Source: Clavelina lepadiformis (lineage: Eukaryota > Chordata > Ascidiacea > Aplousobranchia > Clavelinidae). Taken from it: DNA of 64,000 bases. Position 1 is the first letter of the stretch. Each line of letters begins with the position of its first letter. The notes beneath the pieces were generated by a model. That model had not been told where the DNA came from. It worked only from the letters and a program-made list of their open reading frames with translations, and searched no databases. This document shows, one piece after another, positions 37,801-49,967 of the stretch. A program made the translations under genes and the position numbers. The DNA lies in assembly GCF_947623445.1 (NCBI RefSeq), contig NC_135247.1, positions 3,102,501 through 3,166,500 of the forward strand, written 5' to 3'.

Positions 37801-40800
37801 ATAAAGTAAAAGCTCGGAAAGTTGTGGGTCTTCATTGAGATTGACTAAGTTTGGAAGTTGGTTATCGACTTTGAATGACACACCAGCTCGCTAAAGCAAC
37901 AAAATAAAAATTTTTTTTATTGGATATGTGAAACCTTTACCTAAACTTTATTAACAAAGGTGAGATTTTCAAACAATTTATGGGCTATGACCAATACAAT
38001 AAACAAACCAACATCATAAGCTGCTATGTTTTCATCGGTGCTATGATTACCGATATTTTTTTATTAACTTCCTACTTTCAATTCATTAATTTCTTCGGCT
38101 TTTCTCTTTTCACTTTGCTCCAGTTTCCGTTTCCATTGTTCTTGCACTTCATCCCTTTCACGCTCCGCTGTACACAGTTGCTGCCGCAGTGATGAAACTT
38201 CCTGGAGCGAAGCTTTGAATTCATCAGGATCAATTTCGTTCTGTCCATATCTTTCCTTTAGCTTTGCAATCTCTGCTTTCAGCTCTGTTGAATTGAAAAT
38301 GCTCTTTGTTGATGCTGAAATCTTTTTTTATTTAAAATTAATCGATTTAAAGCAGGAGTGGGTTATTTTTTCCATGGGGCCACATAAGAAGCAGAAATAT
38401 TGCGGAGGGCTGAGCCTAAAGGCTGAACTCAATTCTGCATTTTGAGAGGATATTTTTAAGACTAAAGTCGTCTTTAAACCTGCACAGCTGACAACGACCT
38501 AATCATAAGTACGTCTTGGTCATTGGGTATTGTTTCCAAGGTGTTGGGTCATTATGTACGTGAATAAAAACAACTTCAAAATAAAAGCAATGCAGCTTTA
38601 GTTCATGCATAAGGTATAATCAGAAAATATCTTTATTTTATCATTTTCAATTACCGCAACCTTACAAGGGCCGGTCAGAGTCAACCAAACGGCCGTGTGT
38701 GGCTCGTGGGCCGTACAATGCCCAGGTCTGGTCTAAAGCAATATAACTTTACATACACGGGTGATATTATCAGCATATGCATTTTTACGTGTTTTGAAAA
38801 TACCATTTAAAATGTAAAGCAAATAAACTTTCTAATTATTATATTTAATTCAATTGTTTTAATTTAATTCAACAAAATGAAGACAATCGTTGAGTCACCC
38901 ACCACTGCAGTAAATCACCAAATCCAAATAACGAAATTCTCCCGCATCTTTTACATTTTGTTTTGTTCGCATACCAACAAATCTTTGACTTAATTGGCTA
39001 CCATTTGAAGATCTCATAACTTATACCCCATATCTCTAAACTCTTAAAAGCTATATATCACTAAGAAGCTTTCCTTATATTACTGGTGGTAGTCAGTATT
39101 TCAAAACATATCTTCACAATTTTGATGGATGTGCTGTTACTGTTACCTACATATTGTTATAGTCAGCAATATGCCAAAAACCGGAAAAAAGCACAGGTGT
39201 CAACATAAGCCATTTCAATTTTCCAGGAATCCAAAATAAACAGAGCAATATACCACACACAACAAACCCAAACATACAACAGGATGACACTGTTATCTAT
39301 AATAATCTGGATATTTATACCATCAATTGTAAAGCGATAACCATTGTTAGGTGAAAAGGGGCAATTCAATGTACATATATCTATTATATACACTAGTAGT
39401 TATCTGTAATAACAATGGCATCCGCTTGGCAAAATTGTAGGTTTAAATAAGCAAACAATGCCATATGGGACTGTGACCATTATTATTTCATCATATGTTC
39501 AAAACAAAGCACCTTTGACCCACACATACTGTAGGTTAGCTTCAGAAACTATGGCATCGTGGTTCATTTAGGGCAAAATTAAACACAAAGCAGATAACAT
39601 GTTTTTTGAAAACCAGTGTTGGTAAACAAAGCTTGACCTTTTCAACACGATATCAACATAATAAATATATATGATACACTGTATACTTAGTACCCATACA
39701 AACACAGCGCACCAATTCCATGAATATCTTAATCAAAGATGAACTATCCCAAGTATGCATCCAAAATTTACCTCTAATGATTTTGGCATTTGGGTCTTCA
39801 TTAACTTTGACCAGATTTACAATTGTGCGAGCTTGTTTGGCATAACGCAGGGTGCTCAGCGTCTCGTCCATATGACAGCTTGCTGGACTTATGGTTGCAA
39901 TCATTGCTGTGCGAGAGTTGCCACCAAGACTCTCCCGTAAAATCCTGCAGTGCAGACAAGTCTACTCTTACACATTTAATCATTATAGCAGTAACTACAA
40001 CTCTCATGTTTCTAATTTAAATATAGGTAAATACAGTATTATAAAGTAACACGTGTTTCTTATGTTATACCATGTAAGGGTTGAGTCCCGATATGGAATA
40101 AACATTCGTTTTTTTCGTTTCAAAGGAAGAGCAGTTCTTTCAGAGAGAGCAGATATAACTTTACCCAATGTGAGAAGGGATTTATTAATGCTGGCTCCTT
40201 CCTAACACGAAAGTGAAAGAGGTTTTCAAAAAGTCCGTTACCATAACTAACACAAACTTATTTACCTTCAACCTTTGACCGCTTGTCCCGGCAGTAGATG
40301 ACCTTTCCGACCCTGCAAGGTCAACGAGATTGACCTGACTTCTACGACTTGACTCGTGTTTTTCACCTTCCAAGTCTTCGGTCTGCAACCAAAAAGTCAT
40401 TGAAACTAAACCCAATTGAATTATTGATGCATTGGGGTGTTACTACTTACAGTAGTCTGCACCAGGGACATGGTAAAGACTGAATGGGAACGACTGCTCT
40501 TATCATTCATCCCTGTTGATGCAGTCGCTCTCTGGCGATTACCGACTTCCAACCAGGCTTGTACATCAGCAAATGATGATACAGAAAACCTAAGGATCGT
40601 TTAATGTGAAGTGAAGGTGCCTTATTGTTATTGTTATGGAGGTATTGACTTACTTTGATAAGCCTTCCACGTACGGACCCAGTTCTGGATGCTCACGAAC
40701 ACGAAGCTACAAAAGAAAAAGAATTTGATACACTTGAAATTCGCAACCAGTCTGGGATAACTAGTACTTATTTAGATTACAAACAACTAGAGAAGGAAAA

Positions 40801-43785
40801 AGTCGGCTGCTTAACGAATCATTGAAGTTGAGATAACTCAAGTTGCTCGTAGTTAGCTTCGCTTTGGAACTTACAACTTGTTTCGTGACACTACCATCTG
40901 CAGAAGGTTGCGAAGATACTAAAAGATCATGAATTTTTTCATTGTAGATTTCAAAGTAACCAACTTGAACGTGATAATGCACCTAAACAATAAGTATGTA
41001 GATTCGGCAGGTAATATAGTATCTCAACGCATTGCTATGAAATAGAATATCAAAAAGTAGCCTCTATAACTGAAATTACATTATTTATTTCGTTTTTTCT
41101 TTGTTGAATGCTGGAAAAAAGTTGTTCACAAAAGCGAGGCACAACGCCCTTGTCGTCGCCAAGACCCATAATTCTAAAAATCAAAATTAATCCATAACTT
41201 AACTTGTACTGGTGTGTTTAACACAGGATCGTTTGCGAGTAATTGCTAAAGGTACTTGTATTGAATTATGATGTTGAGCAAAACACCACATACAATGTGC
41301 AATCTCTACATTGTGGATGGTTTATACGGCAAAGTCATATTACAGAAGTGCACAAACTTAATACAAATGGAATTAAATCAACTAACATGATAGACAAACC
41401 AAGACAAATATACATTGCGGTAAGCAACACAATAGAGCACTCGCTGTGTACACTCATTAGGAAAGCCGGTGCCTAAAACCACATTGTTAAGTTTCTTTTG
41501 TCAACAAAACTTACGTGTAAGACTTTCCACTTCCAGTTTGACCGTAAGCAAATAGACAAGTGTTATAACCTTCAAATACAGCATGAAGCAAGGGCTCAGC
41601 TAACTTTTTGTACACTAAATTTTGTGAGGCAAAGTTATCTGCAATAGACATGCATATATCTTACAAATAAAATATAATTAAACCAAAAATTAATGAACGA
41701 CACAATTATAATATAAACCTGACAATAATATAAATTGGTACACAAATAAAAGATTACCTCATGAAGTGAGGTCTTGTCAATGCATTTCTTAAATACACTT
41801 GAAGCAATATACTGTAAATAAATTAGCTTCGACACCAACATGCACATACCTGTTCCATGATCAGCTGACCAGAATGAATAATCATAAACAAACGAATGCT
41901 CCGTGTTTCCATCATTTACAACAGTTTCATTGCCATCCATATAAACCACTTGTTTTGCTTCCAAACCAATTTCCCTAAAAAAGAGAGGTTCAGTTAAGAG
42001 TTTCAGCTTAAGCTAGGCCTACCATATTTTCATCCCCAAAAACGAGGACAATTTCGCCAGCAAGTACAATGCAAATAAAGTTTTACTTTTAAAGAATTTA
42101 ACACATGTTTTTGGATAATTATACGCATATGCCCAAGTAATGTATTCAGCTTCAAAATCATTAAGTCCTTTTCTGAAACAAGGATACTTCTGCCGCAGTT
42201 CATCAGAAAACACAGTGTTCCTCTTTGGCATTATTGCTTAGCTTTATTTAGATTTTATGTTTGTCTAAATTAAAACAATGATAAGAAAAATGCTTAGACC
42301 TTGTGCTGTCGCTGAAAAGTCATTTGACTTGACTTAGGCCTCATGCCAAAAAGTCACATAAACATATAATTCTGTTGAAAATTTAAGCAAGAAAACGTAA
42401 AATGCAAAAAAGGAGGACATTTTGGCATTTTTCAGTGTCCTCGGAGGACAATTCATTTTTCTTTAGAAAAGAGGACAAATCCTCCTAAAAGAGGACATAT
42501 GGTAGCCCTAGCTTAAGCCTAATATCTGACGTTGCTGCTTGACTGAGTTTAATATCGGTTGATCATGAGAACATGAATTTCAAACAAACTTCACTTTGAA
42601 AAACATCTTCGAAATCTTAATAATTTACCTCTGGCTGAATGGACGAACACGAACAGCTACTGTGACTGAAAAATCTTCTGCAGCTATTTCTTCATCTGGA
42701 ACTACAACAGACAAAAACATAACCTGTTAGGCATATTCATTACACGAGAACAGCTACCAGTAAATTTAGATATGTCATACAGAAAGAATTATTCCTATTT
42801 ACTTGGTAAGTAACTCTTTCTCTTTTGAGCCAATGACGTTCTTTGCTCAAACACTCCGGCAAGACTCTTCCGAATGTGTCCAGCTCTCTCAGTCTCCTTT
42901 TTGGTTGAGCCAAGTGGAGCCTTGAATCGTAATTATAGAGTCAAGATAAAAGCATACGTTTCTTTAGTGAACTCCAGATACTTTGTGCCATCAAAACATA
43001 CATGATGAACTAAGTTCAGTATATCATCCTAGGTTAGAAACAATGTTTGATAAACTACATGTCTACACATATCTTACCTGTATATTATTGACCATGTTAC
43101 GAACGATATCATTAGGAATTTTAGCCACTGTTGGACTTGCGACTCCATTAGGATTAAAACCTCTTTTATCAATGAAATGTTTTCCACGATTAGGCTCAGC
43201 AAGAATATCATGTTGTTTGGTTACAGGAGTAGTCGTTTTTTTAGCCTTAATTGGAGTTGTGGGTAAAATTCTTTGGCTGCCAACACCTTGAGAAGTAAGA
43301 TTCTTCCTTGTTGTAGAGGTTTGCTCTAATTTTAAAATACGACTGTGATCCAAAATGTGAGGTTTCTTGGGAGAAGATGCCAGACCGTCTGCTGTTTTTC
43401 CCAAAAATGTAGCAGCAACAGATGTCCTGGATTTTGGAGTAGCTGGCTTCTTCTGTGTATTGCTACCATTTGCCATATTGCTGCTACCAGAAACTGACAC
43501 AGGTGTTTTCTTAGTTTTTTCGTCTTTAGCTGTCCTGTCATTTTTGGAGTCAGTTTTGTTGCTTCTTTGTTCTTTGATTGTTGTTGAACTAAATTGCAGT
43601 CGTTTTGGTCCACTTGAAGCTGCTTTTGCCGTCAAGTACGGCTTCTGTAAATGATTGTTGTTTTCTTTATCAATTGCACTGTCTACAAATGATGATATAG
43701 TAGACTTTGTTTGGGGCAGTTTCACTGTCTTTTGCATTTTGTGTTCCGGAGTGGGGTACTTCCCTTTTGAGTTGAGTTTTGACAT
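31892..43785 (-). CDS. KIF14: Kinesin-like protein KIF14
   Basis: Mitotic kinesin-3-type motor of the central spindle and midbody. 31 exons, minus strand: 43785-43078, 42920-42803, 42701-42629, 41974-41850, 41638-41515, 41173-41080, 40982-40875, 40706-40654, 40589-40451, 40382-40266, 40201-40071, 39944-39772, 38284-38076, 37890-37778, 37559-37391, 37111-36960, 36891-36744, 36619-36503, 36016-35905, 35802-35661, 35504-35301, 35060-34890, 34821-34694, 34598-34402, 34104-33958, 33872-33768, 33542-33462, 32984-32837, 32722-32512, 32425-32339, 32153-31892. They join in frame to 1621 aa (human about 1648). Order: basic disordered N-arm; motor about 280-655 with [27 protein letters not shown] and DLAGSER; neck; FHA about 745-840 ([17 protein letters not shown]); coiled coil; a tail with [17 protein letters not shown] as in KIF14. 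The acceptor of exon 20 (35802) is the least certain. Confidence 0.93.
36134..36380. repeat. Possible miniature inverted-repeat element in a KIF14 intron
   Basis: TTGTAAGCCGCA and its inverse TGCGGCTTACAA lie 247 bp apart end to end, and the match extends imperfectly a few bases inward. I see no clear target duplication, so the element status is doubtful. Confidence 0.35.
38353..38730. mobile_element. hAT MITE in a KIF14 intron (CAGGAGTGGG type)
   Basis: A 378-bp insert with ends CAGGAGTGGG and CCCAGGTCTG and matching subterminal GGGGCC / GGGCC blocks. Flanks ATTTAAAG (38345-38352) and GTCTAAAG (38731-38738) match at 6 of 8, consistent with an old hAT target duplication. It sits in the 1.5-kb intron between the exons ending at 39772 and starting at 38284. 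Confidence 0.68.
42014..42511 (-). mobile_element. Internally deleted hAT transposon in a KIF14 intron
   Basis: A 498-bp element with ends TAGGCCTACCATAT and ATATGGTAGCCCTA, flanked by a perfect 8-bp duplication GCTTAAGC (42006-42013 and 42512-42519). Unlike the MITEs, it retains the start of a transposase frame on the minus strand (42231 leftwards): [19 protein letters not shown], then [10 protein letters not shown]. This resembles the N-terminus of ZBED-like hAT transposases. The rest of the transposase is gone, and the GAGGAC/GTCCTC words near both ends are probable subterminal motifs. A direct deletion derivative of an autonomous element. Confidence 0.85.
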
Positions 43786-45188
43786 TTTGAAAAATTCACA
43801 ATCCAGATGAAACACATTCACTTCAACAGTACATACAAAATTACTTTATGTTCAGAAGTTCTGAAAAATAAATCCCGGTTGCATATAACGAATATTTTTT
43901 CAATAAGGCCGTTATATTTAATTTACAACAGAAATAATTACCAGTAACTATATATAAACTACTTCGGGCTGGGATTTATCCAGTGTAATTTTGCCATTAC
44001 CTGCCCCAGTCGCTAAATGTCAAGTAACATTGCTAATTGCAGGCAAAACTGCTACTTATTCTTAAGAATTAGGATAAAAGTTATTATATTTGCAAAGTGT
44101 GTCATGTTAGGCTCCAAAGTTATATTGTAGATTAATTCAAGCTTATGTGCCAACTGAAAATTTAATGACACAAAAATGCCGTTATGTCACACCCACATAA
44201 ACTATGCACGCCAAACGCAAACGTTCCAACACTTAAAACCATATGCATTGTGTTGTTGTGCAAGCAAATGATGCTAAGTTATTTTAGCCTAATGCTGCTC
44301 GGTATTTCATTACAAGTGTTTGCGCTTGTTTGATATGCTTCTAGTTTTCATTTTTCTGCGTGAAAAACTGTTCCAACATAAATGGCAACACTGCAAAATA
44401 TTGAGCATATAAAAACATACGCACCTACAGACATGGGTCTAGTGGAATAAAACAGGCACAAATTAAGACTTGGAGGAATCAGCCTACTTTGTTCTTTGCA
44501 CAAAATGCTTGTGAAAAACCGACATCAACATAGAAAAGTTCAGCATGCATGTTGATAAACCACATGTGCGCAGGTGCCACACTTTCCACTATCGAGTGTT
44601 GCCAGATTCATTGAGAGTAGAACTTGACACAAAAAATGTAAATATTGCTCTGAAAAAAGCCTGATTTTAGCAAACACAAAATTCTACTTTTTTAATTAAA
44701 AGAATTGCTTTTGTATCAAAAAACCAAACTTTAGGCATAACGAAGTGAATATTGTACCGGTGACAGTTTACCGAAGTTGTTGAATCACAACACGGTGACC
44801 GGCAGATTTTTGCTGATAAGTTTATCACTCTTGTGTCTTAGACGTAGGGAGGAGAAAGCAATGTGGTGGGGTAGTCGTTAACGACGGGGCTTGAATTCTG
44901 GAGGTCTTGGTTTTGAATTTTGCTATACTTTGACTTAATTTGCTATACTTTGAATTTTGCTATCTTTTTGTCCAAATTTATTTTTGATTTAATTTAGTCA
45001 TGAGAGGTGAGAGTATGGGTTGAAGGGGATTAATTTTGGATTCATTTAGACTTTGGAAAAAAAATCTGATTTTAAGTTTAAAATTAGTGTTTATTTCGTA
45101 TGGCTTAGTAATTTAATCATGAGAAGTAATTGTTTGGGTCAAAGGGTTAATTAGATTTAGGTTAATTTACACTTTGAAAGAATTAATA
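43786..45188. other. KIF14 promoter side and repeat-bearing flank
   Basis: This holds the KIF14 5' UTR and promoter near 43786 and, further right, the tRNA-like SINE head (44860-44935) with its AT-rich body. No gene is recognised. Confidence 0.55.
44860..45180 (+). repeat. tRNA-derived SINE-like repeat
   Basis: The first about 75 bp resemble a tRNA: an A-box-like GGGTAGTCGTTAACGAC, a middle with TTGAATTC in the anticodon-loop place, and a B-box-like GGTTTTGAATTTTGC (compare GGTTCGAATCC). It is followed by an AT-rich body with two diverged direct copies 119 bp apart, each starting TCATGAGA and ending ACTTTG. Boundaries are approximate and no target duplication was found. Confidence 0.5.
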
Positions 45189-45190
45189 TA

Positions 45191-47607
45191 GGGTAGGCTA
45201 GCCAATATGCGAAAGTAGCCAGTAAGCGAAATTTTGCCAAAAATCGCTAATCAAATTTTAAGTTTTGTACATTTTGGACTAAAATTTCGTGTGCCACATT
45301 TTAACGCCCTTCTCTGTTAACATACAAATTTTCAAGTTTCTACCTACAAATTATCCTTGTTTTTTATATAGAGAAACACACCGTACTCAAAAAAAGCTAA
45401 ATTTCTTGCTGAGGCAAGAAATTGCTCCCTGTACAAATCTTTTAATTTTTTGCGAATAATAGGAGCTAGAGAGCCCTTTTTTCGCACACTTGCGCAGCAG
45501 TTCCTCTTCTAACTCTCTTTAAATTTTTGTGGAGCTCTTTCATCTTTAAGTTTCTTTTTTAATCACTTTTTCTACGTTGGTCCAACTTTGATGCAGTAGC
45601 CAATATGCGAATGTAATTTCACAGAACTGTAAAATCGTTTGAGTCACACGTGGTTAGTTTCAGTGAATGGGTGTAGGACTGTAGGTGCGTCACATTGCTC
45701 TGTAAATTTTTGCTTTGACATTTTTCAATAAAAGTTCTTCTAAGGTACTTGAAAATTTCAAGACGTTTCTTTGGTATCTGTGAAGGATGCCTGGCCACCT
45801 TACCAAACAGGATTTTAGAACTATCGTCCTCTGCAGAGATCACAAAGTTGTACTTTTTAGCTTGCCCCCACATACGTCTCACGTATTGCAACCACTTGAT
45901 AAAGCTTAAAAAGCCAAATGGAGATCAGCTTGCTTAACTTTTGTGAGGAACACGAAAGCACCTGTGACAAAATTCACTTTTGGTAAAGTACTTACCACAG
46001 CGTTGCAAAAAAGTTCACAGCCCGCGAAAATCAAACAATCTTTCAAAGCTTGTGGTATATGGCCGATAGACGAAAATGCTGTTGATTACTTCCAGACGAT
46101 TCCTTCACAAGGATTTTCTTTAGGGTCTGAGGACCCAATAACTTCTATCACTGCAATTCAGACATCAACTCCAGATGACAATGTACAGCCAGTTATTTTT
46201 AGTGACAAACACATGCAACGCGTTACTTCCAATGACCGATCGGAGGCGGCTTTCTCCTCCGACATTTGCAATGATGTGTTGACGTCTTCCCCAAGTGCTC
46301 CAATTACGTCAAAAAAGGATGCTAATAAAAAAAAGCTAATATTCGTGAAAAACAGAAAAAAAAGGATGAAAGAAAGATTTTGAGACTTTCCAAGACACAG
46401 AGAAAGAACAAAAAAAGAATAGGTAAGAAGCAATCTCCGAACGAAAGATCGATGACTATCTCCGAGGATATTTATACAGAATGTTGTGTGCAGTTTTCAG
46501 GGGGAAAAGACGAATCCAGGTGGGTAGAATGCGATAATTGCGATCGCTGGTATCACGTTAAATGTACCCACTTGGATCCCAATCTCACCCAACATGACGT
46601 CGAACAGCTCACTTACCTCTGTCATAACTGTGAGTGAAGGCATATCTGAATGCTAGTTTCAGATGACAATTTGAATTTTAACTCTGGTTGCCATTCTTAC
46701 TGTTGTTATTTTGAAGTTCTTTGCTTTCCATATTGTGATTCCGTTCAAGCGTGATATTTAAAATCATTCGTTGCAAAGGATTTTGCTATTTTGGTTGAAG
46801 TCTTTTAAAAAAAAACACATTTTATACAAATACAATGCCTCTGATTGCACGTGGATGTTAAACATTGAAAGACGGTTGTGGATTGGTATGTTCCTTTATC
46901 TTAAGTTTCCGATTTTCGTTAGCCGTAAATAAAACGATTCGCTACTTCTGATTTCTCCGATTTCTTGGTATTTGGTTCTTTTTATTTTAAACTGGTCTTA
47001 ATACTTTGGTGTATGCGGTATACCGTATAGTCCTATGTTTTAAATATTTATCGGTACATGTTTGGGCACGGTCTAAGAGTTTAACAAGAATAGCACCTTT
47101 ATTTTCCAACCCTACAGTCAATGTCAAAAATTAACGATACGATTAGAAAACGCATTTGCTTAGAATCGGGGTACAAATCTAAAAAAGAATAAAGGTTATG
47201 GTTTCTGTTCGAAACATATGTAACTTACTATAGGTTTATTTTCGAAAAATGCCATTTTTATGGCAAATAATCGTCAGGGTTTTAAGCTAGAATGAATATT
47301 TGATGTCTATTTAATTAAAATTAACCAATCGGAATACAGTAAACTTGCTCGAATAAGTGTGAAATTCATGTTTCTTCCATTCGCAAACTGGCGCAATTTT
47401 CGCACAATGGCGCAAAATTTGCTGGTGCAATTTTTGCTACCACCTGAAAGATATTTATTAAAAATTTACGGTTTTAAAGTGTAATGTAAGGAATGAAAAT
47501 ACGCTTCTAATGATATAAAAATTATGGCTGTGTGATCAGTAGAACTTGTTTTATTTACGTTTTACTTTGCGTTATATGAAGTTATTCGCAAATTGGCTAC
47601 CCTACCC
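45191..47607 (+). mobile_element. Pogo-like Tc1/mariner DNA transposon remnant with PHD-finger tail
   Basis: A 2417-bp element bounded by GGGTAGGCTAGCCAATATGCG and its inverse on the right (CGCAAATTGGCTACCCTACCC), with a TA on each side as the target duplication. Words of the type TAGCCAATATGCGAA recur inside (near 45215 and 45596), and TTCGCA / GGCGCA words occur near the right end; these are likely transposase-binding sites. Only the end of the transposase is recognisable (45943-46637). The HTH and most of the DDE core are not found, so it cannot move by itself. A 273-bp open frame on the opposite strand (45619-45891) is not recognised. Confidence 0.8.
45943..46637 (+). pseudogene. C-terminal part of a pogo-type DDE transposase fused to a PHD finger
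   Basis: The first block reads TFGKVLTTALQKSSQPAKIK, QSFKACGIWPIDENAVDYF, matching the end of DDE_1 (pogo/jerky/Tigger) transposases, where F..CGI.P.....V is typical. The frame then moves by one base within the A8 run near 46327-46334 and continues through a lysine-rich linker. It ends in a PHD finger: CDNCDRWYHVKCTHLD and YLCHNCE supply the C4HC3 pattern, and translation stops at 46637. PHD fingers at this position are known in some pogo-type families of invertebrates; here the reader domain may have targeted modified histones (inference). Confidence 0.75.
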
Positions 47608-47609
47608 TA

Positions 47610-49967
47610 TCATTTTAAATTGAAAATTAGCATACATTTCAATTCACAGACTAGCCTAATTGTCGTTTACCGTATTTGTACTTTCCTACTTCTGAAAACA
47701 GCGGCTGGTAAAATAAGAGTCTACTTTACCGGCCACCGTTTACCGAAGTAGCTTTTAAATTCAGTAACCCGCAACCGATGAAATAGACGCTGCTTATACA
47801 AAAAGTAGTCTATTTCAGCAGTTTATTGTATAAAGCAATTTTGAATTAAACTTTTTAAAAATAACTTAAAAATCAAGTTGCAATGTGGATGAATTAACGA
47901 AAAAAGAAACTGTAACATATCATACAGAGAATTAATGCAATAACTGTTCATGAGGCATTTCCAAGAAACAACCCAAAAGCGCAGCTCTCACAAGAAAGCA
48001 AACTTAAAATTGCATCGTTTGTTTTTCGCCATTGACTGTGGGGAGCGAAAAAGATTGTGCTATCTTCGTTGTATAACAGTCAAACAAGAAGTATACCATT
48101 GAGTGTATAGGCCTATATGCACTCAAGTTTTAGAAGCCTAATGTCACACTAAAAGCGTGATGCCTTCCAATATTTTTCTTTTAATTAAGTTTACATAGTT
48201 TGCCTATCTTCTGAATTGAAGCGGAATAGGGAAGGGGTAAAAGGCCCAGTGAATGATCACAATAAAGGCAGAAAGGCCGCCAGGCTACTGAGGCCATATC
48301 ATATCAAAAAGCTAAAGGACCATAAAGTATCTAATCTAATATGAATGTTGAAAAGTTTAATACACATCGTTCAGACATTGATCATTTAAAATTACATAGG
48401 CTGGCCATTAGCCATTACCTCGGCTAGGACCCTAACTCTGAGTTTGTTTGACCAGCAGCCTGGAAACCAAATCAAACAAAACAAATTTGGCGCTCATTAG
48501 CCAAAGAGCCACCACTTCCGAAACTTGTTGGTGGCACACGCCACAATCTCTTTATTTTGTTTGATTTACTTTGTAAAGTGTTTTTCAGCTAGCAAAAATA
48601 AAAAGTAATTGAAGAAAGTTATAAAACAATTTCTTTTAACATAACTTTTCAATTTAAAATTTATTTTTAAGTTACTTCTGTCTTTGAATACAAATTTCCA
48701 AAAATTAAATAATTAAAGTTATTTCAGTTTGTTTTTTTAAAAAGATCACTTTAAGCTTTTTGCTATACTGAAATATTTAAGAAATAAAACAAGAATATTT
48801 TTGAATAACTAGTTATAATCTAAAAACTAATACTTTCATTTTACGTAAGCATCAAAATCAACTATGGTTGTTTGGCAAGGTGGTTCTGCGTCACCTAAAA
48901 ATTTAGTATTTTTATGTTCTTAATGACGTCATCAAGGGTTTCATTTGTTCGATCATCGTTCGATACATTGGGTTACGTTGTAAGTTGAATAGACCGCATT
49001 AGTCTGAAGTTTGCTGAACTGGAATTGTTGATGTTAGAATTTAAGCAACTGCGAAAAAGTAGAACACATTCAAGCACCAGCTACTATGCATACATTAAGA
49101 AAGTGTTTTACTAAGTTTGTAACAGGCATGCTATTGTTGCTGTACCATAGTTGCGTAAGTGCTGGTAGAGTGGTAGGTTAGCCTAGGCCCTACAAGTTCT
49201 ATAATCCCAAATTGTTTGTGAATGCGAACATGTTTTTAAACTTGTTAACGAAACTTAGTTGATTTGATATTTTCATTGGATTGTACACGTAGTACGCTCG
49301 TCACTCAAATAGAAAAACTAATCCTTTGGATATGAGGTTAAAAACGTACAGCCTGTATTAAGTCATGCGTAGCGAAAGCGGTTTGCGTACGTGACAGTTA
49401 TGGAGTAAACTGTTTGTGAGGTCTACAGTAAACATTCATTGCGTGGTTTATATTTGTGGTAGTTTGACGAGTTCTTCAGTAGCTAAGATTTCTACGTACA
49501 TTGCTCAAAACATTTTAGAAGTCAGAACGCAATTACAGTAATTAACTTTTACCGTATCGTCTGACAGAATCCCGAAAGTCATGTTTTGTATCAAACAGAG
49601 CAGCTGTCTTGTTTTTCGTCGCTTCCTTCCAAACGCTTATCGCAGCCTTAATAACTACGTGGGAAGGTAGTGGGAACCCTCTGCGCGCAAGGTCACTTCA
49701 ATGTGTTTGGCGCCGATCGACGTTCTTGAAGCTTCTTAGGTTGCATAGTTGATCATTCTGTTCGTCACTAACCGCAAAGGCAAGCAGGGATAAACAAATT
49801 TTACGTAACGTTTACTGACAAGAAATCGCCTGCCTGAAACACCAAAAGCAAATACAGCAGTGCTAGATAAGTTTTAAACAGCAATAAAGTCTACGAAACT
49901 TACATATGTAACTTCACTGCTTTATTTCAGCGTTTGTTTTACAAAGTAGGTGTCAAATTACAACAAA
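47610..49967. other. Intergenic upstream of PGAM
   Basis: AT-rich, with no gene. It includes a 9-bp hairpin pair GAAATAGAC / GTCTATTTC (about 47778-47820) and a 13-bp inverted pair AAATCAAACAAAA / TTTTGTTTGATTT (about 48469-48567). The right end must hold the PGAM promoter and 5' UTR. A good splice acceptor (TTATTTCAG) ends at 49930. Confidence 0.5.

Noticed and set aside
45619-45891. Open frame on the minus strand inside the pogo element
   Set aside because: It reads somewhat like protein but matches no family I recognise and opposes the transposase strand. Kept only as a remark.
44755-47760. Similar GTTTACCGAAGT words on both sides of the pogo element
   Set aside because: They are in the same orientation, short and imperfect, and do not frame a larger element convincingly.
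48469-48567. Inverted AAATCAAACAAAA / TTTTGTTTGATTT pair
   Set aside because: Too short and A/T-rich, with no target duplication; not enough for an element call.
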